Shown: positions 1-8,092 of the stretch, piece after piece
How positions within the stretch are numbered: position 1 is the first letter of the stretch
Layout of the letters: each line of letters begins with the position of its first letter
From: Coemansia sp. RSA 487
Taxonomy: Eukaryota > Kickxellomycota > Kickxellomycetes > Kickxellales > Kickxellaceae
Assembly: GCA_027577595.1 (NCBI GenBank)
Contig: JANBRJ010000119.1
Span: 1 to 46,135, forward strand
Length of the DNA: 46,135 bases
Direction of reading: 5' to 3'
Position numbers and translations under genes: made by a program
The notes under the pieces: generated by a model
What the model was told of the DNA's origin: nothing
The model's input: the letters and a program-made list of their open reading frames with translations, nothing else
The model's database searches: none

Positions 1-1100
1 GGTGATGGTGTTCTGCCACTGCACAAGTATCGCCATATTATTGGAGAGTTCCAACAGTGCCCTGGCCTCGACTACAACGACCTGTTTGCTCCAGCTGTGT
101 AGTGCAAGTCGATTCATATCATTCATGCTCTTGCAGCACAGTCTAGTCTCCCAGCTCACAGCATGGATGTCAAGACACCTTTCCTTCGTTGCGACATTGG
201 CGAAGACCTGCACATTGAGTTTCTGGATGGAATTGGTGGTGGTTGCAAGCCTGATATCTGCAAGCTGAGCTGCTATGGACCCAAACAAGCTCTGTATGTC
301 TGGAACAACCGTCTCGGTATTCACCTGTGTGACTAGAATGTATGTCAAGCATACTGCAAATGGCAAGGTATAAACGGTGACCAACATATGTTGACGGCCT
401 GCTCATTGCAGCATCAGATGGCACTCTTATTCAAGACACCAAGTCTTGTCTGCTGAATTCTCGATAAAGGACCTTGAGCTGCACACGATTAGTTTTCGCA
501 TTGACATTGTCCAGATCAAGAGCGCGATCATTCTGAGCCAGGAATCAGTTGCGCTTCACCTTCTCGACATTGCTCATGCAAATTCTATTCTTGGCTCTTT
601 CAACTCCAAACCAACCAAGCCACATCTGCTTGTATCCAAACATGTTATCCGCTATCTCAAGCAATCGGCCAATTTATGTGTCAGGAATCCGCACCAGCCA
701 GTATTCCAGCTCATTAGCTGCACTGACACCAACTATTTCCATGCTGGTGGTGCAGTAACCTGGCGCTTCAAGATGATCAAGTCTGCTGTTCCCTAATATA
801 CTGTCGAGGCAGAGATGAATGCACTGAGTGCAGGTACTTGCGAGGCTTGCTGAATTGTGGATCTAGTCAAACAGCTCCACACTGACATTCCAGTACCTGC
901 CCTTTTCTGTGACAACCAAGCTACTGTACATATGGTTCATTCTGGCAGTCTCATTGAGAACAATAAACACTATCAGCGCAAGCCTTGTCTTTCTCATTAG
1001 CACTTCAATAATGATCTCTTTGATATTCAGCATGTTCCTTTTTAAGACCAAGCTGCTGACTCTACAACATAAAGCTGTTTGTGTTAGTTCTCTAAGAATA
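1..1100 (+). mobile_element. Ty1/copia LTR retrotransposon fossil (RT and RNase H remnants)
   Basis: Conceptual translation of short pieces in several frames gives recognisable copia-type reverse transcriptase in the first ~450 bases (a 'MDVKTPFL' block close to the usual copia MDVKTAFL, then a weak YVDD-like patch). RNase H remnants follow at about 720-1080 (a 'LFCDNQA' block and a 'VHSGSLIENNKHYQRK'-like block). The element enters from the left edge, so gag, protease and integrase would lie outside the window. It is broken in several places and looks old. No primer-binding site or LTR border can be set with confidence, although the repeat-rich DNA after it could include LTR sequence. Family is from motif recognition; the right end is approximate. 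Confidence 0.8.
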
Positions 1101-1359
1101 TACGTTGAATCTGTTGTTGCAAACGATATTTATTGCTAGGGAATGAAACATGAATGTTTGCCCAAGGAAATGCTACTTAATTAGCTTTAATGGTCAAGCC
1201 AAGTACTTTTATACTTTATTCCTGTTTTTGTTTCACCGTTTCAGCATTATGGATTACTTATGCTTTGACACATGTTACTATTTTGATTAGATGTTAACTG
1301 AAGTTTATTATAAAATATAAATAACTGAAACTCCTTATTTAAAATTAGTTATCATTCAT

Positions 1360-1720
1360 CACAGTGACGAGCCAATGTTTTTTCCACATATAGTATATTA
1401 GCCATGTTTGAACCTGCAACACAACGGCCAAAGTGGGCGATTAGCATGTAGGCATCGCAAATGTTTTTGATTGTGATTCAGAAAAAGACAGCAAGCGGTG
1501 CAGCTGCAAACGATTGTTAAATATTAGTTATTTCTCTCTAGCTCATTTTATTTTGTAATATAATAAAATAGAGCAATGTATACATGGTGTTTCTACAAAC
1601 ATTACAAGTTTATCATATCTTTGGTATCATATCATCGGTAAAAGAAACAACAAATATATTGAAAGTAAAAATATTGGCTCACCACTATAATTCATTAAGA
1701 GTTTATGAAACTTTTGGCAT
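1360..1720 (+). repeat. Dispersed repeat, copy A (possible old LTR or non-autonomous element)
   Basis: This AT-rich segment aligns by eye with 32130-32400. Shared blocks include AGCCAATGTTTTTTC, TTCTCTCTAG, TTTCTACAAAC, ACAAGTTTATCATATCTT and AATATTGGCTCACCACT. Copy A carries about 130 extra bases after the first block. Its place just downstream of the copia fossil suggests LTR-derived DNA, but no terminal TG...CA pair or target duplication was identified, so a MITE-like element is equally possible. Confidence 0.6.
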
Positions 1721-1822
1721 GTGTGCCATTCGCATTGTGATTATATTCGAGTTGTTATTGAGTATTAATTTTAGCTCCAAAACATTACAAAAAGCAATAA
1801 ACTAGATAGGGGTTTCTGTCTG

Positions 1823-1959
1823 CACTGAAACCTCTTTTGGCGTCTGCCCCAACTTTCAGTGATGCTCGCCAAAAGCAAGTCATCTTTTTTCTTTGATTTA
1901 AATATGATAAATGTTGTATTGTAGTGAGGCAAATTTGGTGGACCAAATGCTTCCTCACT
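1823..1959. other. Structured inverted-repeat cluster in gene-free DNA
   Basis: Two interleaved inverted repeats are present: CACTGAAA (1823-1830) with TTTCAGTG (1854-1861), and CTTTTGGCG (1834-1842) with CGCCAAAAG (1867-1875). Their order a-b-a'-b' is that of an H-type pseudoknot. About 50 bases on is a hairpin: AGTGAGG (1923-1929) pairs with CCTCACT (1953-1959) and ATTTGGT (1933-1939) with ACCAAAT (1942-1948). The rest of 1100-2095 is AT-rich and shows no gene. Whether this is an RNA structure, a transposon end or a regulatory site cannot be told from sequence alone. Confidence 0.55.
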
Positions 1960-2095
1960 GGTGTTATATTTTATAATTTATAATTTCCTCCATTTCTGCT
2001 TTGATAAATATAATATATCTTCAAACTGTAGAAAAAAGTAAAAACACATGTAGGTGCTTTGGAGACTTATCTGGTAAAAGCAGCACTTGATATTG

Positions 2096-3322
2096 CTACT
2101 GTTTAGTGTGGTGCTCATTGTAAAATTCCTTCATAAATGCTACAAACACTTCCGCACCCTCGATTGGCATTGCATTGTAAAGAGATACCCGGATACCTCC
2201 AAGACTACGATGCCCCTTGAGCTGGATCATATTGTACTTGGCAGCCTCGGCGATAAACTGCGATTCAAGTGCGGATGTAGGGAGATTGAACACTAGATTC
2301 ATTGCACTGCGGTACCTTTTGTCAACCGGACCCCTGAAAAAATCTGGATGCGCATCAATCATGTTGTAGACAAGTCCAGCGCGTGCCTCACGTATCTTTT
2401 CAAGTTCAGATACGCCGCCCTGAGACTCTACCCATTTGAACACGAGCCCACATACATAAATCGAAAATGTAGGTGGAGTATTTGGCATTGAGTCTGCTTT
2501 GTCAAAGTAGCACCAGTCCAAAACAGATGGGAGTCTCTGGAGCGCATCATTGTTCCTCTCGTCCCGCTCCAAAAGGTCTTTGCGCACGATCACAACAGTC
2601 ACACCGGCTGGGCCCATGTTCTTTTGCGCTCCAGCAATGATGGCGCCAAAACGGCTTACATCCACCGGGTGGGAGAGCATGCTGGACGACATGTCACAGA
2701 TTACAGGTACCGACGGATCAACAGCATCAAGAACAAGGGATGCGGGTGTCTCCAAGCCGTGAATTGTCTCGTTCTCGCAATAGTAGACGAATGCAGTCTC
2801 TTCAGGCTTGCCAAGCTTCCATTCCGACACTGGAGGCAGGCCAGTGTATGAAACGGCAGGGCTAGACTTTTTGGTCGATGACTCAATGCCGTCAAGGACC
2901 ACATTGGGGTTTGCACCCAAACGTGTTACTTCCTGGAGTCCACCCTTTGACCATGAGCCGGTAACAAGGTAATCACAGCTAAGCTGTCTACCTAGCCTGC
3001 CCTGCTTCTCGCGTACCACCTTGCTGGCGAACATGTTGAGGTAGGCCGCAGCAAACCCTCCAGTACCACCTCCTTGCATAAACAAAACAGAATAGTTGTC
3101 GGGCACATCAAGCACGCGACGCAGAGTTGCTTCAGCAGCAGAAATAATCTCGCCGTACACTTTCGAGCGATGCGACATCTCCATTACCGACATGCCATGG
3201 CCTTTGTAGTTTATTAGATCTCGCTGGACTTCCTCAAGAACCGATACTGGGAGCGTTGAGGGGCCAGCGGAAAAGTTCCACACACGGCCGTAAGAAGGAT
3301 CGGATGAAGTGTTTTGCGACAT
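2096..3322 (-). CDS. SER1: Phosphoserine aminotransferase (SerC/SER1 type)
   Basis: Catalyses the PLP-dependent conversion of 3-phosphohydroxypyruvate to O-phosphoserine, the second step of serine synthesis. It is a complete single-exon frame of 408 residues, slightly longer than typical SerC (about 360-400). Family landmarks: the N-terminal 'NFSAGPSTLP' block (16-25), 'GGGTGGF' phosphate-binding turn (84-90), the aspartate in 'VICDMSS' (210), the PLP Schiff-base lysine in 'GAQKN' (K234), and C-terminal 'GHRSLGGIRVSLYNA'. The start at 3322 gives a normal short N-terminus ahead of the first conserved block. The gene is convergent with nothing; its promoter lies in the ~480-bp gap before the 3' end of the acetyltransferase gene. 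No break or missing catalytic residue was seen. Confidence 0.97.
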   Translation of the reverse strand: MSQNTSSDPSYGRVWNFSAGPSTLPVSVLEEVQRDLINYKGHGMSVMEMSHRSKVYGEIISAAEATLRRVLDVPDNYSVLFMQGGGTGGFAAAYLNMFASKVVREKQGRLGRQLSCDYLVTGSWSKGGLQEVTRLGANPNVVLDGIESSTKKSSPAVSYTGLPPVSEWKLGKPEETAFVYYCENETIHGLETPASLVLDAVDPSVPVICDMSSSMLSHPVDVSRFGAIIAGAQKNMGPAGVTVVIVRKDLLERDERNNDALQRLPSVLDWCYFDKADSMPNTPPTFSIYVCGLVFKWVESQGGVSELEKIREARAGLVYNMIDAHPDFFRGPVDKRYRSAMNLVFNLPTSALESQFIAEAAKYNMIQLKGHRSLGGIRVSLYNAMPIEGAEVFVAFMKEFYNEHHTKQ

Positions 3323-3799
3323 GGTTATTTTGAATCGTTGAACAAGACAAAGAGCAGTATAGTCAAGAAAAGCAATTGTTAAATTGTAATAAGAATGAGA
3401 AGAGGAAAGAGAAAAGAGACAACAGCACTTGCGTTGGTGTTTTTATCGCTTTGGTGGAGTTCCGATTTCCCTCCTATTCGACGAAAAAGAGCCGATAATA
3501 CCCAACCACCCTTGAATGCTCAGCTTTGTCGGCCAATTTGCAGTTTCTGTGATGATTCACCAGCTGTTACTACCCCACACTTCTGTAGAAGGACGCAGAC
3601 GCTGGTGTAATTCACACCTTGAGCAATTTCTATATGCATATACTGTGATGCACAGGTATTCCTAAATAGTGTCTTTGCGCAGATCAAGCAAAATTATATC
3701 GATGTATTATCGTTATCATCGTCGTTACTTTACAAAAAATTATGACAGGAAGGTGGGCTGCTGCTTAGCGGCCAACAGCATTTAAAACCAGACATGGGA
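3323..3799. other. Intergenic gap: SER1 upstream region
   Basis: About 480 bases between the SER1 start and the 3' end of the MYST gene. It holds the SER1 promoter by position. No RNA gene, repeat or recognisable element was seen; short open frames here have no family resemblance. Confidence 0.5.
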
Positions 3800-5197
3800 C
3801 TATTCTGACTCACCATCACTGCCTTGGTCATTGTCTGTGTCATTGCTGGTATCATCGCTACTATCTGCCTGCGTATCAGTGTCGCATTCATCCGTGCCAG
3901 AAGACTGCTCGGCTAATTGGTCATGTGTGCTGTCGACGGCCAGGCCGGTAGGATCCATGCGCATCCCGAGGCTTATACGATTCTCTGCTATTGTGCAGTG
4001 GAGTGTCTCGTCGGATATGCAAACAGTGTGCTTCCCTAGCCAAAAGCCAAGTAGGCCGAGATCCTCAAGCGTGAACAGTACATCGTCAATGCGAATACCA
4101 GTCAAAAGAGCCAGGCGCGATAGTGAGAAGAATCTCCGGTCCTTCTCGCGCTTGTGGTTATGGTGTTGTATAGCATCGTGGCTTTGGGAATTATATCTCT
4201 CGGCTGCCTGCGATTGACCAAGAAGGGTTAAGGCGATGGCACGTCGCCAGTGCGATCTGTAGCTGTGAAAGCCCTGCGAGGATAAGGGCTGCTCGGGACC
4301 GCCTGTTGTACGTTCTCGCTTGGTCAATTCATAGCTCAGCTCAATCAGCAGCTGGCCGTAGTTTTGTCCACGGAACGGTGGCAGTACAATGATACATGCC
4401 AGGTTGTTTTGCTCGATAGAGTACTTTTCCTTTGAAAAGTATCCGGCAAATGTATAGCTGTGCGGCTCCAGCGCTCGTCCTCCCAATGTCGGGCCATTTG
4501 TTTGGTGTTTCGGCGGATAGTCATTTTGTTTGACCAGCAAGATGTAGAAGAGAAAGCTGCCGATGTCATAAAATATTGTCTTTTGGTCTAGAAACAGTTT
4601 TGACAGAAGACACAGGTTTTGGCAATAGAGAGCATGCTCTTTTCCGTCAACCTCATACAGAGAAGCGCCAGCGTCTTCATACACCCGCCTGCCACGAGGA
4701 AACGGATCAGGACAGCTGTGCGCCTCGAGCGAATGGCGGAACTTCATATACTTTAAACAGCGCTCGCATATGTAAAGCTCCTGGCTCCCCTTGTACTCTG
4801 CTGGATAAGGCGACGCATACCAGGCGGCAATGCTATAGTTGCCAAGGACTACGCTGCATATCTCTTTTTCACCTCCTGTCTGGGGGGATTTGACCGCCAA
4901 ACGCATAGGCGTATCAGGTTTTTTGGTGTTGCTCTGTGAGTCCTTGGGCTTCTTTCCTCGTTTGCATTTTGCGCCAGCCGCTTCTTCGCGGCCACGTTCA
5001 TATATTTTCTTCCTAAATGAACATTAGTGCAAACATTTTTAAAATGAGATTTATATTAGTAAACGTGCTGTATGGGCCCGCGTTCTACAGCAGCTAGGTG
5101 AAGTAAATTACTCGTGCAAACCCAGTCAGTAATGGAAAAAGGGAGAGGGAATAGCCATGTGGTGCTTCATTGCGTACTTTTTTGGTGGTTTTCCCAT
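3800..5197 (-). CDS. MYST-family histone acetyltransferase, SAS2-like, two exons
   Basis: Transfers acetyl from acetyl-CoA to histone lysines. The open frame 3800-4906 lacks an N-terminus. A 20-nt first exon (5197-5178, ATG to donor GTACGC), a 165-nt intron (5177-5013, ending TTTAG) and exon 2 (5012-3800) restore one 410-residue frame beginning MGKPPKKKKIYERG; the join is my inference from phase. Seen: a C2HC-type finger (C89, C92, H105, C107; the last spacing is two residues shorter than in Esa1/Tip60), K151 in 'FLDQKTIFYD' (autoacetylation lysine), C213 in 'LACIIVLP', acetyl-CoA loop 'FRGQNYGQLL', E247 in 'GPEQPLS'. There is no chromodomain, and the C-terminus is a Ser/Asp acidic tail. Length and lack of a chromodomain favour Sas2-like over Esa1. 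Shares a promoter gap with CWC21. Confidence 0.85.
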
Positions 5198-5526
5198 TTG
5201 AGAAAAAGCCGATAGCTTGCTGTCTCTTCTCTTGGACCGGCACGCGAGTATCAAAATATAAAATATAAAAGCAGCAAGAGGCCATGTATATGCTGTACAG
5301 AGCAGAGAGGATAGAGAAAGGAGAAAGGAGAGCACAAGAAACGCGTTGACAGCAAACAAATAAAAGCCTGTTTTCTTTTTTCCTTTCCCCCCTCTGCTTT
5401 GTCAACGCATATTTGCAGATTCCAAAAGCTGAGCCATGATATGTTTTTAGTGTGCCAAAAATTGCTTTTCAGGCTTTTTGCTTTTATTCGTTTTCCACAC
5501 GTTTTTAATACTATTTTATTTCAGAA
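5198..5526. promoter_or_regulatory. Divergent promoter interval, MYST gene / CWC21
   Basis: About 330 bases separate the proposed MYST start codon (-) from the CWC21 start codon (+). It is AT-rich with pyrimidine tracts towards CWC21. A CAG at 5522-5524, three bases before the CWC21 ATG, could be a leader-intron acceptor. No specific factor site is claimed. Confidence 0.45.
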
Positions 5527-6336
5527 ATGTACAACGGAATTGGCCTAACAACGCCCCGTGGCAGCGGAACAAGCGGCCACGTCGTGCGCAATGCCTCCGC
5601 TTTAAAGTCTGGTCAGGAGCGAAGCGTAGCACAGAACAGACTCCTGAAATACTCTGGCGAGAGTCCTCCTAGAAGCAAGCCCGTAGACAAGGGGATTCTT
5701 GAGCACGAACAAAAGCGCCAAGCCGAGGTCAAATGTCTAGAGCTGCAAGATGAGCTAGAAGAGAAGGGCTTGGACGATGCCGAGATAGAAAAAAGAGTCG
5801 ACCGGTTCCGGCGCCAGCTGTTGGAAAATATCGACCATTTGGACCTTTCCAGTGGCAAAAGCATAAAGTCCTTTGAGATCCAGAAAATTGCAGCAGCAAA
5901 GAGCAAAGAAAACCATCGGATGGCAGCCGCATTACATGTTGAGGAGGGCTATATGGAAGGAGCGGCTTTTGATCGCGAGTTGCAAGAGCTGAAGCGCCAA
6001 AAACGCCTGTTAGAGCGCGAAAGAGATCGTGCTTCCAGAAGAGAATGTGGTAGCTCCAGACAGCATCGTCATCACCGCTATCACGGCTCACAGGGGCGTC
6101 ATAGTGGAAGCAGGAGCAATGGCTCAGGTGCTGAGGTTAAAAGCGACAGTTGTAGTGATACAGAGCGGCGTCATACTTCGAGTAAGCACGATCGCAGACA
6201 TGGAAGCCACCGCACCAGTCATCGCAGTGGCCGAGACCGGAGCCAGAGTCCTATGAAGGCCAGCGTTAGAACTGTCGAAGATGGAGAGCCAGGGGAGATT
6301 GAGGACATTGTAGATGAAAATAGCACGAGTGAGTAA
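5527..6336 (+). CDS. CWC21: Pre-mRNA splicing factor Cwc21 / SRRM2 N-terminal type
   Basis: A spliceosome component that sits near the catalytic centre next to Prp8 and Snu114. The 269-residue frame starts with the family's signature 'MYNGIGLTTPRGSGTSG', which fixes the start codon. The cwf21 domain is at about 55-100 ('EVKCLELQDELEEKGLDDAE' region), a short acidic/basic coiled-coil-like helix. From about 165 the protein becomes an Arg/Ser/His-rich tail typical of SR-related proteins, closing with an acidic end. It is longer than yeast Cwc21 (135 residues) and far shorter than human SRRM2. Single exon. Its 3' end faces the Pelota gene about 100 bases away. CWC25, which acts at the neighbouring catalytic step, is about 10 kb downstream. 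Confidence 0.95.
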   Translation: MYNGIGLTTPRGSGTSGHVVRNASALKSGQERSVAQNRLLKYSGESPPRSKPVDKGILEHEQKRQAEVKCLELQDELEEKGLDDAEIEKRVDRFRRQLLENIDHLDLSSGKSIKSFEIQKIAAAKSKENHRMAAALHVEEGYMEGAAFDRELQELKRQKRLLERERDRASRRECGSSRQHRHHRYHGSQGRHSGSRSNGSGAEVKSDSCSDTERRHTSSKHDRRHGSHRTSHRSGRDRSQSPMKASVRTVEDGEPGEIEDIVDENSTSE

Positions 6337-6438
6337 TGTAATGTAATATATCCATTCTTTATCTGCTCTCTTGTGTAAAAATGCAATATATTCGAGTTTC
6401 TAGGGTCTGAGCTGTTACTACCAAGATAAAGATTGTGG

Positions 6439-7605
6439 CTATTCTTCATCGCTGGAGCTATTCTCATTTTCGCTTTCTCTATCGGACTCGATGATGAGTG
6501 GAAAGTTGAGAATTGCTGCTACACCAGTCAGCTGGCTCAGCTGCTCGCCTGAGACATGTAGACTTGAAAAAACCAGCACATCGGCACTTGTAGCCTTTGA
6601 GTCCTCCACAAGACTGATGTACTTTCGTCTGGTTGGAATATCTGCTGCGCGGAACAGCTCGTCAGTGACCATCAGGGTGCCAATAGCACCGTTGTCGGCA
6701 GCTTTTCGTACATCACTGTATCCATAGAGCGCACGATCCGGATCATTGTTGAGCATCTGGTAAAAGCTGTCTAGCGTTTTGGCATCCTGTGCAGACTTTG
6801 TATCGGCTAGTCGGGCTTTGATCTGCGGGTCGCGCATCACTTCCTCAAGTGCGCCTTTGTGGCCAGATGATGTATGGACCCGCAAGAACTTGGCCTTATT
6901 TCCCATTATTATTTTGTCATCGGACTTTACTGCCTGCGCCATCATGTAATCAAAGAACTGGTCACGCAGAAAGCCAGGACTGCCTAGAATGACAACTTTG
7001 ACAATGTCGAAATCAATGTGCTGTTTGATGCTTCGGTAAATTTGCTCATAGAACCTTTCAACGCCCTTTTCATAGTTTGTGGTCGACCCTCTTCGTTTGC
7101 GTGGAATCGGAACCTCGATTCTTTGGCGCACCACCGTCATGTACTGGGTAACGAGGCAAACAACTGCCAGGCCCTCGTGCATTGTGACCGCAGCAACGTC
7201 TGCCTGGCGAGCAATGTCACAAGCATCATTGATTCGTTGGAGCGAAATAAAGTCCCACCTTGACTTTATGAGCGTGAAGGGCTGGTTCATTTCAAGGTCT
7301 AGTGTGTGATATTGCCCAATACTGACAACCCTGTTTTCCGCAATGTTACGCCCATTAATTCGCAGCGCACCTGCTTGTACGTCAAAAAACACATCCTCGA
7401 TGGATATCGTCAGCTTAATCCGTACCCGGTCAGTAGTCACCGACCCCGTGCTACTCTCACTTTTCACGCCTCGCACAGTCGATGCCTTTAGCTGGTCGCC
7501 CTTTTGAATAAGGTTATAGACGTGCCACATGTCTTCCGGGTGTTCAGGAATCAGACGAGCAGAGCCTGATTCGTCCTTTTCAATGTGCTTGTGAAGTAGC
7601 TTCAT
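6439..7605 (-). CDS. DOM34: Pelota / Dom34 ribosome-rescue factor
   Basis: Acts with Hbs1 to split ribosomes stalled on mRNA (no-go and non-stop decay). The sequence matches Pelota along its length: N-terminal Sm-like domain opening MKLLHKHIEKDESG, 'PEHPEDMWHVYNLIQKGD', central 'PRKRRGS' and 'HIDFDIVKVVILGSPGFLRD', and a C-terminal eL30-like domain with 'VFSSLHVSGEQLSQLTGVAA', ending in an acidic Ser/Asp/Glu tail. An upstream in-frame ATG at 7629 would add eight residues; I chose the ATG at 7605 because Pelota proteins begin with MKL, giving 388 residues against 385 in human PELO. The lack of the GGQ loop of eRF1 is normal for this family. Single exon, complete. Confidence 0.96.
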   Translation of the reverse strand: MKLLHKHIEKDESGSARLIPEHPEDMWHVYNLIQKGDQLKASTVRGVKSESSTGSVTTDRVRIKLTISIEDVFFDVQAGALRINGRNIAENRVVSIGQYHTLDLEMNQPFTLIKSRWDFISLQRINDACDIARQADVAAVTMHEGLAVVCLVTQYMTVVRQRIEVPIPRKRRGSTTNYEKGVERFYEQIYRSIKQHIDFDIVKVVILGSPGFLRDQFFDYMMAQAVKSDDKIIMGNKAKFLRVHTSSGHKGALEEVMRDPQIKARLADTKSAQDAKTLDSFYQMLNNDPDRALYGYSDVRKAADNGAIGTLMVTDELFRAADIPTRRKYISLVEDSKATSADVLVFSSLHVSGEQLSQLTGVAAILNFPLIIESDRESENENSSSDEE

Positions 7606-8092
7606 TTCCTTCCTTTTCGATTTCTTCAATAGTCCGGCTGTTGTGTATGGGCTGTATAGTGCTGTGGTAAATCCGCGTAAAGGTGCTGATAAACGATAGC
7701 GAACTGTACAGAGAAGCCCAAGTATTATAATTTGGGAGAGGTTTAAGCTTTTAGGTGCTAGGTAAAAAAATATAAAATACTAGAAATTGAAAATTGAAAA
7801 AAGAAAAAAAAGGCACCTGTAAAAAGTGCTAAAAGAGATGGCACTGATTGCTATGTTGTACAAAACTAACTGCGTCGGTCGGCGTGGCATATGCGTCAGT
7901 GCGAAACAGGAAAACACAAGAGAAAACACAGATGATTAGTACTGTTTCCTAGAAGCAGCCACAGATGTTTATTTCTTCTGCTCTCATTTGAGCACCTTAC
8001 CTGCAAAAGGGACAGCATCCTGTCCTAGAACTAGGGTCCCTAGAACTAGGATTTGCCGCGGCTATAACCTTGGCTGAATGTCGTGGTGGTTG
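7606..8092. other. Pelota upstream region and Fanzor 3' flank with palindromes
   Basis: No gene is seen in these ~490 bases. The part next to the Fanzor remnant is structured: a perfect 6-bp hairpin GGACAG-CATC-CTGTCC at 8010-8025, directly joined to two tandem 15-base units (8023-8037 and 8038-8052), each holding the near-palindrome CCTAGAACTAGG (8024-8035 and 8039-8050). In Fanzor and TnpB systems the guide (omega) RNA scaffold is made from the 3' end of the element, which is where these repeats lie relative to the gene. Assigning them to an omega RNA is inference. Confidence 0.5.

Noticed and set aside
1823-1875. Hammerhead ribozyme
   Set aside because: CTGANGA and the matching GAAA core are not present in the right order on either strand.
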